Source of the DNA: Syntrophomonadaceae bacterium
Lineage (GTDB): Bacteria; Bacillota; Dethiobacteria; DTU022; UBA8154
DNA: 27,792 nt
Reading direction: 5' to 3'
Assembly (NCBI GenBank): GCA_007122565.1
Contig: SKTJ01000302.1
Coordinates: 1-27,792 of the forward strand
A model generated the notes under the pieces. That model searched no databases. It saw nothing but the letters and a program-made list of their open reading frames with translations, and was not told the origin of the DNA. Shown here piece after piece: positions 17,248-23,884 of this stretch; positions within the stretch are counted from its first letter, which is position 1; each line of letters opens with the position of its first letter. A program made the position numbers and the translations under genes.

Positions 17248-18003
17248 ATGAAAGCATACAGCGGACTGGCCCGGGTCTATGATTACCTCCTGTCAGGTGT
17301 GGATTACGAGGAATGGGCCGATTATCTGGAGGAACTATTTATTTGCTTCAACGTGGACCCCAGGCAACGCATACTTGACCTTGCCTGTGGAACGGGTAAT
17401 TCCACGTTGCCTTGGGCAGAGCGGGGGTATGATGTGTGTGGTGTGGATATCTCTGAAGAGATGCTTGCAGTGGCACGGGATAAAACCGGTGCCCGAAACT
17501 TGCCCATACGTTTTATCCAACAGGACCTGCGCCGCATGTCTCTGCCGGAACAGGGTGATGTGGCTGTCCTCTATCAGGATGGGCTCAATTACTTGCTAAA
17601 TACAGCAGATCTGCGCCAGGCCTTCCGCAGTATCTACAAGTGTCTGCGTCCCGGCGGTTATTTTATCTTCAACGTGAACATGGTGGATTTGCTCCCCACC
17701 GGGCAATCCCCTCAGATATCCTTCCTTGATGAATCTGAAATGACGCTTGTTTGGGAGAGCGCCTACACTAATGAAGAAAGTATCTGGCGTATACATTTGA
17801 TTGCCTTTTTGAGGGAAAACGGAGGTAAATACTACAAAATTGAGGAGGAACACCGGGAACGGTCCCACTCCCGGAAAGAACTGGAGACAATTTTTACGGA
17901 AACGGGTTGGTGTCTGCAAGCCTGTCTGAAAGCATTTACCCTGAACGAGCCCACACCGCAGGAGCGGAACATCTTTTATGTCATTCAGCGGGAGGGTATA
18001 TGA
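17248..18003 (+). CDS. Class I SAM-dependent methyltransferase, substrate unknown
   Basis: The 251-residue product has a Rossmann methyltransferase core. Motif I is ILDLACGTGN (42-51), the acidic ribose-binding residue is in VCGVDIS, and motif IV-like VAVLYQDGLNYL and post-motif LRPGGYFIFNVN follow. The opening AYSGLARVYDYLL is common in small-molecule and tRNA/rRNA methyltransferases of Firmicutes, often annotated only as class I methyltransferase. Its ATG directly follows the stop of the LonB-like gene. Its own stop shares ATGA with the trmL start. This tight three-gene packing suggests one transcript. No substrate can be named from the sequence. Confidence 0.85.
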   Translation: MKAYSGLARVYDYLLSGVDYEEWADYLEELFICFNVDPRQRILDLACGTGNSTLPWAERGYDVCGVDISEEMLAVARDKTGARNLPIRFIQQDLRRMSLPEQGDVAVLYQDGLNYLLNTADLRQAFRSIYKCLRPGGYFIFNVNMVDLLPTGQSPQISFLDESEMTLVWESAYTNEESIWRIHLIAFLRENGGKYYKIEEEHRERSHSRKELETIFTETGWCLQACLKAFTLNEPTPQERNIFYVIQREGI

Positions 18004-18464
18004 ATATTGTCCTTGTTGAGCCGGAGATTCCTCAAAATACGGGAAATATTGCCCGAACTTGCGTGATGACCGGATCCACGCTTTACCTTGTGGGAAAGCT
18101 CGGGTTTTCTCTGGATGATCGCTATGTGCGGCGGGCCGGACTGGATTACTGGCCTTATTTAAAGTATTTTTGTTATGATAACTTGTCTGCTCTGCATGAC
18201 GAATTCAGCAACCAGAATTTCTACTTTTTTAGTACCAAGGCAAAAGGACGTTGGTATACTCATATTTCTTACGATTATGAAGATTTTCTTGTTTTTGGTA
18301 AAGAGACATCCGGTTTACCTGAGGAGTTGTTGCAAAGGGAGGCGGAATCTTCACTGCGCATCCCCATGATCGAGGAGGTTCCCCGTTCCTTAAATTTGTC
18401 CAACTCTGTTGCTGTCGTTGTATATGAGGCTCTGCGCCAACAGGGATTTCCCCACATGCGGTGA
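18000..18464 (+). CDS. trmL: tRNA (cytidine/uridine-34-2'-O)-methyltransferase, SPOUT family
   Basis: TrmL methylates the ribose of the wobble nucleotide (C34/U34) of leucine tRNAs in E. coli. The 154-residue product begins MNIVLVEPEIPQNTGNIART, the family's own start. It continues with LVGKLGFSLDDRYVRRAGLDYW, shown here only as a landmark block. The SPOUT knot segments LVFGKETSGLPEE, LRIPM and SLNLSNSVAVVVYEAL follow. The ATG at 18000 overlaps the upstream stop (ATGA) with GGGAGGG 4-5 bases before it. A stem-loop 47 bases after the stop may end the transcript. Length and motifs are normal, and the assignment is strong. Confidence 0.93.
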   Translation: MNIVLVEPEIPQNTGNIARTCVMTGSTLYLVGKLGFSLDDRYVRRAGLDYWPYLKYFCYDNLSALHDEFSNQNFYFFSTKAKGRWYTHISYDYEDFLVFGKETSGLPEELLQREAESSLRIPMIEEVPRSLNLSNSVAVVVYEALRQQGFPHMR

Positions 18465-18510
18465 TTGATCAGGAGTTATAAGTCAGATCGTAATAAAATG
18501 TGGACATAAT

Positions 18511-18541
18511 AATACAAGGCGGCATTTTGCCCCCTTGTATT
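18511..18541. terminator. Stem-loop between convergent trmL and small membrane-protein gene
   Basis: AATACAAGG pairs with CCTTGTATT. A C-C mismatch and a 4-bp GGCA/TGCC inner stem close on a TTT loop. On the plus strand CTTTTT follows after 7 bases, so the U-tract is offset. It lies between convergent genes and could act in both directions. The hairpin is clear; terminator function is moderate inference. Confidence 0.55.
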
Positions 18542-18605
18542 AAGATACTTTTTAAAATTATAACATTTAGTTACTGCAACACCATTAATAGCAAACAGCA
18601 CTCTG

Positions 18606-18785
18606 TTAAGATTGTTCGGCATCAACATTTTTGCGGGCGAAAAGGAAATATGCATTGTAGAGAGCAACGATTATGCCGAGGATAATGTTGTTTGCAGCCA
18701 GTGTGGTCGGGGCCATGATCGGCGTAAAGTTTACAATTGCCAACCAGATTCCCACGATCAGGTGGATAATGTGAAATGTACTCAT
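18606..18785 (-). CDS. Small two-helix membrane protein, 59 residues (SPW-repeat-like)
   Basis: The ATG at 18785 (minus strand) is preceded by AAAGGAGGGG with about 9-base spacing, so translation is well supported. The protein has a short N-terminus, a hydrophobic helix HLIVGIWLAIVNF (about residues 8-22), a loop with TPIMAPTTLAANN, and a second helix IILGIIVALYNAYFLF (about 34-49). It ends in the charged tail ARKNVDAEQS. The pattern of two helices with a tryptophan and a loop with a proline recalls SPW-repeat membrane proteins, but this is a weak resemblance. It is monocistronic and divergent from the hydrolase gene at 18934. Function unknown. Confidence 0.7.
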   Translation of the reverse strand: MSTFHIIHLIVGIWLAIVNFTPIMAPTTLAANNIILGIIVALYNAYFLFARKNVDAEQS

Positions 18786-18832
18786 CAAGTTTTCCCCTCC
18801 TTTCGTCAAATAGCTTAACCAGATATTTGGAA

Positions 18833-18838
18833 ATTATA
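18833..18838 (-). promoter_or_regulatory. Possible -10 element for the small membrane-protein gene
   Basis: On the minus strand TATAAT lies about 48 bases upstream of the start codon. No good -35 hexamer is found at 16-18 bases, so the call rests on the -10 match and its position. Confidence 0.35.
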
Positions 18839-18933
18839 CAGGTAAACCTTATCCGGTAGAGCGTAGCTGCGATGCTAAGCCGCCCATATCCATTACTTTC
18901 GCATTAGAAAATCAACCAGGGCAGGTGAAATTG

Positions 18934-19740
18934 TTGACGCTAGAGCAAAAAGGTGATTTTATTAAGTTTATAGGCACGGCGGGGGCCCGCTTTGTGGTCT
19001 CAAGGCAACTAAGAGCTTCCGGCGGTCTCTGGTTTGCTCTGGGAGGTGAGAAGATTCTCATCGATCCTGGTCCCGGTTCACTGGTAAAATGCCTCTCTTC
19101 CCGCCCTAAAATGGACCCGGCCGGCCTAAATGGTATAATTCTTACACACCGGCACTTGGACCATTCCAATGATGTAAACGTGATGATCGAAGCCATGAGT
19201 AATGGGGGGAATAACAAGGGAGGTTTTTTATATGGGCCCAAGGATGCTTTCTCAGGGTCCGATCCTGTTGTTCAGCGATATGTCCGGTCCTTTCTCGGAG
19301 AAGAGGATTATCTGGAAGCCGGGAAGCAGATCAAACGGAGTTCATTTATTCTGAAAACACCGGTGCGACATAAACACCCTGTTGAGACGTATGGATTGCA
19401 GTTTTTCTTACCTTATGGAAACATATCCCTAATTGCTGACACTGCTTACTTTCCCGAACTCATTGAACACTACCGGGGAGCAGATATCCTGATTATCAAT
19501 GTGGTTATTTACCAAGATAATGTACCCAAAAAAATTTACCATTTGAACCTTAATCAGGCTAAAGAGCTGATACGGGGGATTAAGCCACAACTTACCATCC
19601 TCACCCATTTTGGCTTGTCCATGCTCAAGGAAAAACCATATCTTCTTGCCCGCACGTTACAGGAAGAACTAAAAACTAGGGTTGTTGCCGCAAGCGACGG
19701 CCTTACGGTCCCCCTGGGAAAGTCGAATGCCGAAAGTTAA
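18934..19740 (+). CDS. Metallo-beta-lactamase-fold metal-dependent hydrolase
   Basis: The metal-binding motif HRHLDH is at about residues 72-77 (LTHRHLDHSND). An earlier strand ILIDPGPGSL, a later acidic ligand in LIADTAYF and a final LTHFGLSM histidine complete an MBL-fold site. About 268 residues. The overall layout (SGGLWFALGGEKILIDPGPG) resembles RNase Z/ribonuclease BN-like and other uncharacterised hydrolases, but no specific substrate can be assigned. The start is uncertain among GTG 18925, TTG 18931 and TTG 18934; the last has the best spacing (5 bases) from CAGGTGA. The last codons (GKSNAES) fall in an AAGTCGAAT-type short repeat that continues past the stop, so the 3' end may have been reshaped by that repeat. 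Confidence 0.8.
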   Translation: MTLEQKGDFIKFIGTAGARFVVSRQLRASGGLWFALGGEKILIDPGPGSLVKCLSSRPKMDPAGLNGIILTHRHLDHSNDVNVMIEAMSNGGNNKGGFLYGPKDAFSGSDPVVQRYVRSFLGEEDYLEAGKQIKRSSFILKTPVRHKHPVETYGLQFFLPYGNISLIADTAYFPELIEHYRGADILIINVVIYQDNVPKKIYHLNLNQAKELIRGIKPQLTILTHFGLSMLKEKPYLLARTLQEELKTRVVAASDGLTVPLGKSNAES

Positions 19741-19883
19741 AAGGTGAAAGTCGAATAACCTAGGGCGCAAGTAAATAATTTTAAACGTCAAATTCCAAAA
19801 ACAAGGTGTTATTTCTAACCGAAGCGCTTGGTTTATAGATTTTAGATCTTAGACTTTCGACAACCGATTTTTGATATTTGACT
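19718..19883. repeat. GAAAGTCGAAT direct repeats and inverted relative around 19.8 kb
   Basis: GAAAGTCGAAT occurs exactly at 19718-19728 (inside the hydrolase gene) and 19746-19756. An inverted GACTTTC is at 19852-19858, within a run of TTTTAGAT/TTAGACTTT/TTTTTGATATTTGAC units ending at the YlxP ribosome binding site. The stretch also holds the palindrome AAGCGCTT at 19822-19829. Apart from these, no gene or promoter is evident in 19741-19895. Confidence 0.55.
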
Positions 19884-19895
19884 GGGGGGTCCATC

Positions 19896-20189
19896 ATGTT
19901 CGTAGGCATTTGCCAACTGGGATTAATCCTCCCCGAAGGAAGATCACTGAAAGACAAACGGAGCGTGGTCAAGAGCATCCGGGAACGGCTCCGTCATCGT
20001 TTCAATATTTCCATCGCGGAGGTGGGGCAACACGATGCGTTAAGACGTGCGGAAATCGGCTTTGCAGCCGTCAGTAATGAAACGGTTTACCTTGAAAGCT
20101 TAATTGACAAGATCATTAACTACATTGAAAGTGACGGCCGCGTGGAGATTAATACTATAGACCGGGAGATCCATAAAAACGGATGTTGA
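19896..20189 (+). CDS. ylxP: YlxP/DUF503 family protein
   Basis: The 97-residue product matches the DUF503 family: MFVGICQLGLILPE, then the signature SLKDKRSVVKSIRERL, FNISIAEVG and IGFAAVSN. In Bacillus the homologue ylxP lies in the nusA-infB-rbfA region and has been linked to ribosome assembly, but here it is alone. The ATG at 19896 follows GGGGGG; an in-frame TTG at 19878 lacks a site. Its last 35 bases overlap the 3' end of the convergent acylphosphatase gene. Function is not established. Confidence 0.88.
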   Translation: MFVGICQLGLILPEGRSLKDKRSVVKSIRERLRHRFNISIAEVGQHDALRRAEIGFAAVSNETVYLESLIDKIINYIESDGRVEINTIDREIHKNGC

Positions 20190-20451
20190 AATCACCAAGC
20201 TCTATCCAATCCGTGCATTTTTCCACATCCACATGATCAACCCGTCCGCGGGGTGCGTTTTTTAAGGAATTTATAAACAAATCAAGCCTGTCTCTCTCTC
20301 CCTGAACTACGCATTTTACCCGACGATCCGGGGTATTCTGCACATAACCCCGAAGCCCCATTCTTTCGGCCAGATCATTTACGTAATAGCGCATGCCCAC
20401 ACCCTGGACGATTCCCTCCAGATAAATGCAAAGTTGTTCTTCTGCTTGCAA
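20155..20451 (-). CDS. acyP: Acylphosphatase
   Basis: Acylphosphatase hydrolyses carboxyl-phosphate bonds such as acetyl phosphate or 1,3-bisphosphoglycerate. The 98-residue product has the signature LEGIVQGVGMRYYV with catalytic Arg21, and GYVQNTPD with catalytic Asn39. The 18-residue spacing equals that of known enzymes. Met replaces the usual Phe before Arg21. The TTG start at 20451 is supported by AGGAGGGG about 6 bases upstream. The C-terminus runs a few residues past the usual end, into the convergent ylxP gene. With acs in the window, a link to acetyl-phosphate or acetate metabolism is possible but only inferred. Confidence 0.92.
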   Translation of the reverse strand: MQAEEQLCIYLEGIVQGVGMRYYVNDLAERMGLRGYVQNTPDRRVKCVVQGERDRLDLFINSLKNAPRGRVDHVDVEKCTDWIELGDFNIRFYGSPGL

Positions 20452-20506
20452 GATATTCCCCTCCTGAAGCCATATTTTGCATAAATATTAAATGACGGCG
20501 GCTTAA

Positions 20507-20533
20507 CTGTCAAGCGCTTACGTTTATTGACAG
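20507..20533. promoter_or_regulatory. Inverted repeat over the -35 box, candidate operator
   Basis: CTGTCAA (20507-20513) and TTGACAG (20527-20533) form a perfect 7-bp inverted repeat, 20 bp centre to centre, about two helical turns. The right arm contains the -35 hexamer of the promoter for the triple-HTH regulator. A dimeric or multi-domain repressor bound here would block RNA polymerase; autoregulation is an inference. Confidence 0.5.
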
Positions 20534-20555
20534 CGAAATAAGAACATAATATAAT
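20527..20555 (+). promoter_or_regulatory. Perfect consensus SigA-type promoter for the triple-HTH gene
   Basis: TTGACA (20527-20532), 17-bp spacer, TATAAT (20550-20555). Both hexamers match consensus exactly. The predicted transcription start is near 20562, about 30 bases before the start codon. Confidence 0.85.
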
Positions 20556-20591
20556 AAACTGGATTTCATAGCAAGGAGAGATACAAGACGC

Positions 20592-21356
20592 ATGTTTAAT
20601 GGCAAAACAGTGCGCGAAGTAAGGGAAGAAAAAGGCTATTCGTTGGCTGAGCTGTCAAAAAAGGCGGGGATTTCTGTTTCCTATTTGAGCGAGATTGAGC
20701 GGGGCAGTAAAAGGCCGTCTCTTAAAACTGTAGAGAAGTTGGCTTCTTCCCTTAATATAGCCACGGGAGAGTTTATAAAAGGTGAAGAACAAGACACCAT
20801 TGGCCTGGGGGTACGTATCCGTCTGTTGAGGGAAGAACGGGGTATGAGCTTGCAGGATTTGGCCACTGCTACAGGTCTTTCTTACTCCTATATCTGTGAA
20901 ATAGAACGGGGACTGGTAGACCCCTCACTACGGGCCTTACGCAATACGGCTAAGGCGCTTCATGTTCCTGTGAATCGCATCAATGCGCCGGATAGCTCTC
21001 TGGGCGGGAAAATTACCCGGGTGCGGGAGGAGTTCGGCATGAAACAGTCCCAGTTGGCAAAAAAAGCCGGTGTGTCCCCGGGAATGATTGGCCAACTTGA
21101 ACAGGGAAAGGTGCAGCCTTCGCTGCAGACAGTGGAAAAGATTGCCTCCGCTTTTGGCATCTCACCCTGTTATTTTATTGCCGGAGAGGATGGGATGGAG
21201 GATTTTCTCCACCTTTTGACCCCCGAACTGCGTAACTTGCTGTTGGAACCGCAGGTGCAGGGGGTCCTCCGTGCCCTTTGTCACTGTAATGAAAAAGAAT
21301 TTCGCTTTATCCTGGAATTTATCAGGATGTTCAAAGAGGCACGCCTCGTAGATTAA
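20592..21356 (+). CDS. Transcriptional regulator with three tandem Xre/HTH_3 domains
   Basis: The 254-residue product contains three complete Cro/C1-type helix-turn-helix domains in a row: residues ~6-62 (ISVSYLSEIERGSKRPSL), ~74-130 (LSYSYICEIERGLVDPSL) and ~138-196 (VSPGMIGQLEQGKVQPSL). A helical tail (about 203-254) may mediate oligomerisation or ligand response. Most Xre regulators have one such domain. The third recognition helix differs most. The start follows AAGGAG at a longish 13 bases; no better start is visible. A perfect promoter and an inverted repeat on its -35 box precede the gene, suggesting strong but repressible expression. Target genes are unknown; the DUF421 gene lies 71 bases downstream on the same strand. 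Confidence 0.9.
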   Translation: MFNGKTVREVREEKGYSLAELSKKAGISVSYLSEIERGSKRPSLKTVEKLASSLNIATGEFIKGEEQDTIGLGVRIRLLREERGMSLQDLATATGLSYSYICEIERGLVDPSLRALRNTAKALHVPVNRINAPDSSLGGKITRVREEFGMKQSQLAKKAGVSPGMIGQLEQGKVQPSLQTVEKIASAFGISPCYFIAGEDGMEDFLHLLTPELRNLLLEPQVQGVLRALCHCNEKEFRFILEFIRMFKEARLVD

Positions 21357-21427
21357 GGGGACTGTCAAATTAACAAAATGCTATTATTATTTGTACACCC
21401 GGGGAAGATATAAAAGGGTGTTTATTT

Positions 21428-22132
21428 ATGGTTTTAAACGTTATATTTCGTACCATTATCATATACCTGTCAGTGCTCCTGGTCATGCGCCTCATGGGTA
21501 AACGTGAGGTGGGGCAGCTTTCCACCTTTGATCTTGTAGTGGCTATCATGATCGCCGAAGTTGCCGTTTTTCCCTTGGATGACCTCAGTATGCCTCTTTA
21601 TATCGCTCTTATTCCCGTGTTTATTCTTGTCGGAATGGAGATTCTTATCTCTTACCTGTGTTTACACAGCAGATTCATACGGGGTATTATTGAAGGAAGC
21701 CCCAGCGTGCTTATCGCCGGGGGAAAACTAATGGAACGGGAGATGCGCCGTCAGCGTTACAATATGAATGATTTGCTTGGACAGCTGCGGGAGCAGAATA
21801 TCTTTAATATTGCCGATGTTGAGTATGCTATTCTGGAAACTTCGGGAGCGCTCAGTGTTATCAGCAAGCCTTCCAAGCGGCCTGTTAATCCTGGCGATTT
21901 GGGGCTGAGTCCGCCGGAGGAAACAATTCCCACCCCCATTATAATTGACGGAGAACTAATAGAGAAAAATTTACATTTCCAGGGGCTCACGCCGGAATGG
22001 TTAAAGGAAAAGTTGCAGCAGTTTAATCTGCAGCCCGGGGATATCCTTTATGCCAGTTTGGATAGTCACGGAAAACTTTACATCAGTGAAAAGGAAAAAA
22101 AGGTGTCCCAGAAAAAAACCCCTCAACTCTAA
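21428..22132 (+). CDS. DUF421/YetF-like membrane protein
   Basis: The 234-residue product matches the DUF421 family (Bacillus YetF/YdfR/YrbG group). Three hydrophobic helices lie at about residues 3-22, 33-50 and 55-78. They carry the conserved RLMGKREVGQLSTFDLVVAI between the first two. The soluble part has GSPSVLIAGGKL, the RQRYNMNDLLGQLRE segment and a second alpha/beta module (PIIIDGEL to the end). The family is membrane-anchored and of unknown biochemical role; some members are linked to sporulation or stress. The ATG at 21428 has AAAAGGG about 9 bases upstream. It may be cotranscribed with the triple-HTH gene, since no terminator separates them. Confidence 0.88.
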   Translation: MVLNVIFRTIIIYLSVLLVMRLMGKREVGQLSTFDLVVAIMIAEVAVFPLDDLSMPLYIALIPVFILVGMEILISYLCLHSRFIRGIIEGSPSVLIAGGKLMEREMRRQRYNMNDLLGQLREQNIFNIADVEYAILETSGALSVISKPSKRPVNPGDLGLSPPEETIPTPIIIDGELIEKNLHFQGLTPEWLKEKLQQFNLQPGDILYASLDSHGKLYISEKEKKVSQKKTPQL

Positions 22133-22161
22133 AACACAATGTTAATCCCTTATTCACTTAG

Positions 22162-22196
22162 GTAGCGTGGCCCACTTTCTTCAACGGTAACGCTAC
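22162..22196. other. Stem-loop after the DUF421 gene
   Basis: GTAGCGT (22162-22168) pairs with ACGCTAC (22190-22196) across a 21-nt loop, followed at once by TTTACATTT. It could be a weak terminator of the DUF421 transcript; the loop is long and the T-tract is broken. Confidence 0.35.
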
Positions 22197-22225
22197 TTTA
22201 CATTTAATTGTTTAATATCTATAAT
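22197..22225 (+). promoter_or_regulatory. SigA-type promoter for the mnmM gene
   Basis: TTTACA (22197-22202), 17-bp spacer, TATAAT (22220-22225). There is one mismatch to consensus in the -35 box. It lies 45 bases before the TTG start. Confidence 0.7.
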
Positions 22226-22260
22226 AAAGCGATGTGTTGTTATTTCCCTGTTTAATGGAG

Positions 22261-22277
22261 GTGGACAGTTTGTCCAC
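22261..22277 (+). promoter_or_regulatory. Perfect hairpin spanning ribosome binding site and start codon of mnmM
   Basis: GTGGACA (22261-22267) and TGTCCAC (22271-22277) flank GTT. The left arm includes the end of the GGAGGTGG ribosome binding site and the TTG start (22270-22272) lies at the loop/right arm. Folded, it would hide the initiation region. Confidence 0.6.
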
Positions 22278-22842
22278 AATATTCCGCCCCCTTGAGATGG
22301 CCAGATCACTGCTCAGTGCTTGTCTCGCAGAGGGAGATACTGCAGTGGATGCCACCGCAGGAAACGGACGTGATACGGTCTTCCTGGCCCGTCTCGTAGG
22401 TGCATCAGGAAAAGTGTGGGCCTTTGATATACAACAGCAGGCTCTTGCAAATACAGCGAGGATGCTGGAATTGGAGAAGTTGAGTAACCGTGTGACACTC
22501 GTGGGGAGTGGTCATGAAAATCTCGCTCATTACGTGGGGGACAACCTGGGTGCGGCAATGTTTAATCTCGGTTACCTGCCGGGGGGTGACCACAGCATTA
22601 TCACCCGGCCGTCCACCACCCTTATCGCCCTTGAAATTGCATTAAAAAACTTACGTCCCGGGGGTATGGCAACTCTTATTATTTACAGTGGTCATACTGG
22701 CGGAAAGGAAGAAGAGGATACCTTGTTAAACTATGCTGCATATCTTGATCAATCTAAGTTCACGGTGCTCCATTACCGCATGTTCAACCAGGTAAACGAA
22801 CCACCGTCCCTGCTGGCTATTGAAAAACTTGCCACAATATAG
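22270..22842 (+). CDS. mnmM: MnmM/YtqB-type tRNA wobble-uridine methyltransferase
   Basis: This matches the YtqB family, whose B. subtilis member (MnmM) methylates 5-aminomethyl-2-thiouridine at the tRNA wobble position. The 190-residue product has motif I DATAGNGRDTVFLA (27-40), the acidic residue in VWAFDIQ and the family-specific NLGYLPGGD (99-107). TLIIYSGHTGGKEEED and a C-terminal FNQVNEPPSLLAIEK follow. TTG at 22270 is chosen because GGAGGTGG is 5-6 bases upstream; the open frame extends to 22234 without a site. A promoter 45 bases upstream indicates independent transcription. A perfect hairpin covers the start. MnmM is inferred by family; the older name is rRNA methylase-like. Confidence 0.85.
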   Translation: MSTIFRPLEMARSLLSACLAEGDTAVDATAGNGRDTVFLARLVGASGKVWAFDIQQQALANTARMLELEKLSNRVTLVGSGHENLAHYVGDNLGAAMFNLGYLPGGDHSIITRPSTTLIALEIALKNLRPGGMATLIIYSGHTGGKEEEDTLLNYAAYLDQSKFTVLHYRMFNQVNEPPSLLAIEKLATI

Positions 22843-22931
22843 GGCAAAGCATCCTTGTCCGGTTATGCTTACATATACGGGCGGCAAATATGGAATCTGC
22901 CCCTTGTACGGTAACACACTTGTTTAACCTT

Positions 22932-22955
22932 CCAACTATCCAACTATTCAACTAA
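22932..22955 (+). repeat. 8-nt tandem repeat (CCAACTAT units) before mobB
   Basis: Units CCAACTAT, CCAACTAT, TCAACTAA end a few bases before the GGAAGGAGGG ribosome binding site. They are the same unit and placement as at 2649-2680 before purN. The rest of 22843-22931 shows no gene or clear promoter. Confidence 0.75.
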
Positions 22956-22973
22956 CATGGAAGGAGGGTAATA

Positions 22974-23495
22974 ATGCAAACCTATTTTTCCGTGGTCGGC
23001 TATGGTAGCAGTGGTAAGACAACATTAATACGGAAACTTGTTAAAGAATTGCGAACACGAGGTTATAAAATCGCAGTGGTTAAACACGACCCCGGGGAAC
23101 ACGGCGCGGTTGACAAGGAGGGGAGTGACACATCCCTATTTTGGGAAGCTGGCAGCGAAGCGGTAATCCTTGCTTCACCCTCCCGTCTGACCCTCTTCAA
23201 ACGAACAGAAAAGGACCTTATGGTGGAGGAGATCCTGCCCTTATGCGGCGATGTAGACTGTGTCATCCTGGAGGGCTATAAAGGAAGGCTCTACCCCAGG
23301 GTGGTCCTCTGGTCAGAGAAGGGAGGCCCTGAACTTCCCGGTGCCACTGTCCTTGCTATCGTTTATAAAAAAGAGGATGAACAAAAAGTGCGCAGAGAAA
23401 CTCAGGACAAACACGTGCCCCTTATCTCCCGCGATGACATAAAAGAACTGGCGGACCTTTTAGAGACAACCTTGCTGCGTGATTCTACGTTGTAA
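22974..23495 (+). CDS. mobB: Molybdopterin-guanine dinucleotide biosynthesis adaptor MobB
   Basis: MobB is a P-loop GTP-binding protein that assists attachment of GMP to molybdopterin in molybdenum cofactor synthesis. The 173-residue product begins MQTYFSVVGYGSSGKTTLI, with the P-loop at 9-17. It has the family's VVKHDPGEHGAVDKEGSDTS, ILEGYKG and LISRDDIKELADLL. The ATG at 22974 follows GGAAGGAGGG with 6-base spacing. No moa, moe or mobA gene is nearby, so its partners must be elsewhere. A CCAACTAT tandem repeat sits just upstream of the ribosome binding site. Downstream, 70 bases hold the promoter of the second gat operon. Confidence 0.92.
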   Translation: MQTYFSVVGYGSSGKTTLIRKLVKELRTRGYKIAVVKHDPGEHGAVDKEGSDTSLFWEAGSEAVILASPSRLTLFKRTEKDLMVEEILPLCGDVDCVILEGYKGRLYPRVVLWSEKGGPELPGATVLAIVYKKEDEQKVRRETQDKHVPLISRDDIKELADLLETTLLRDSTL

Positions 23496-23508
23496 TAATA
23501 CTTACACT

Positions 23509-23536
23509 TTGTAAAAATGGATAAATATGATATAAT
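23509..23536 (+). promoter_or_regulatory. Extended -10 promoter for the second gat operon
   Basis: TTGTAA (23509-23514), 16-bp spacer, TATAAT (23531-23536) preceded by TGA (TGn extended -10). It lies 29 bases before the gatC2 ATG, so the operon is transcribed independently of mobB. Confidence 0.7.
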
Positions 23537-23565
23537 CTGCCCATGCAGAAACCTGGAAGGAAGTG

Positions 23566-23859
23566 ATGAAGCTGATAGGCTTAGGGGAAGATATTAAGCA
23601 AGCCGCCTGGGATGCACGGATAAACCTCTCGCCTGAGGAAGAAACGGCACTGGAAAGGCAATTACAAAACATCCTCAGACAAGCGGAATTTTTAAAAGAA
23701 AACGAAATATATAATGCAGAACCCACACACTACCCTTATACACAGCAGAATACACTGCGGGAAGACAACCCTTCCCCGTCACTACCCCTGGATAAGGTAT
23801 TGGAAAACGCCCCTGAAGCTAACGAAATATATTTTCTTGTACCTAGAATTGTTGAATGA
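23566..23859 (+). CDS. gatC: Divergent GatC paralogue (second gat operon)
   Basis: The 97-residue product is clearly GatC-like but diverged from the copy at 8564. Shared landmarks are an N-terminal helix (IKQAAWDARINLSPEE), NAEPTHYPY in place of NVEPTSHVQ, the TLRED motif and the C-terminal IYFLVPRIVE. The usual H-A-L-A-R-L pattern of the first helix is replaced. ATG at 23566 is preferred; AAGGA ends 4 bases upstream, and a GTG lies one codon earlier. An extended -10 promoter lies just upstream. It is followed, after 25 bases, by the inactive-looking gatA paralogue. Preserved length and motifs suggest the subunit still wraps a GatA-like partner. Confidence 0.85.
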   Translation: MKLIGLGEDIKQAAWDARINLSPEEETALERQLQNILRQAEFLKENEIYNAEPTHYPYTQQNTLREDNPSPSLPLDKVLENAPEANEIYFLVPRIVE

Positions 23860-23884
23860 TTTATCTCCAGAAGGAGGTCTGGTT

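Noticed and set aside
17907..17999. Upstream extension of trmL
   Set aside because: It overlaps the methyltransferase gene; the family start MNIVLVEPEIPQ is at 18000.
19822..19829. AAGCGCTT palindrome, also at 20512-20519
   Set aside because: Two copies of an 8-bp palindrome in about 700 bases upstream of unrelated genes is too little to call an operator.
22843..22973. Small RNA or riboswitch upstream of mobB
   Set aside because: No molybdenum-cofactor riboswitch-like structure was recognisable; only the CCAACTAT repeat is distinct.
23714..23884. N-terminal extension of the gatA paralogue
   Set aside because: These codons overlap gatC2 in another frame, show no GatA homology, and the strong ribosome binding site with TTG at 23885 marks the start. 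The missing N-terminus is real, not hidden here.
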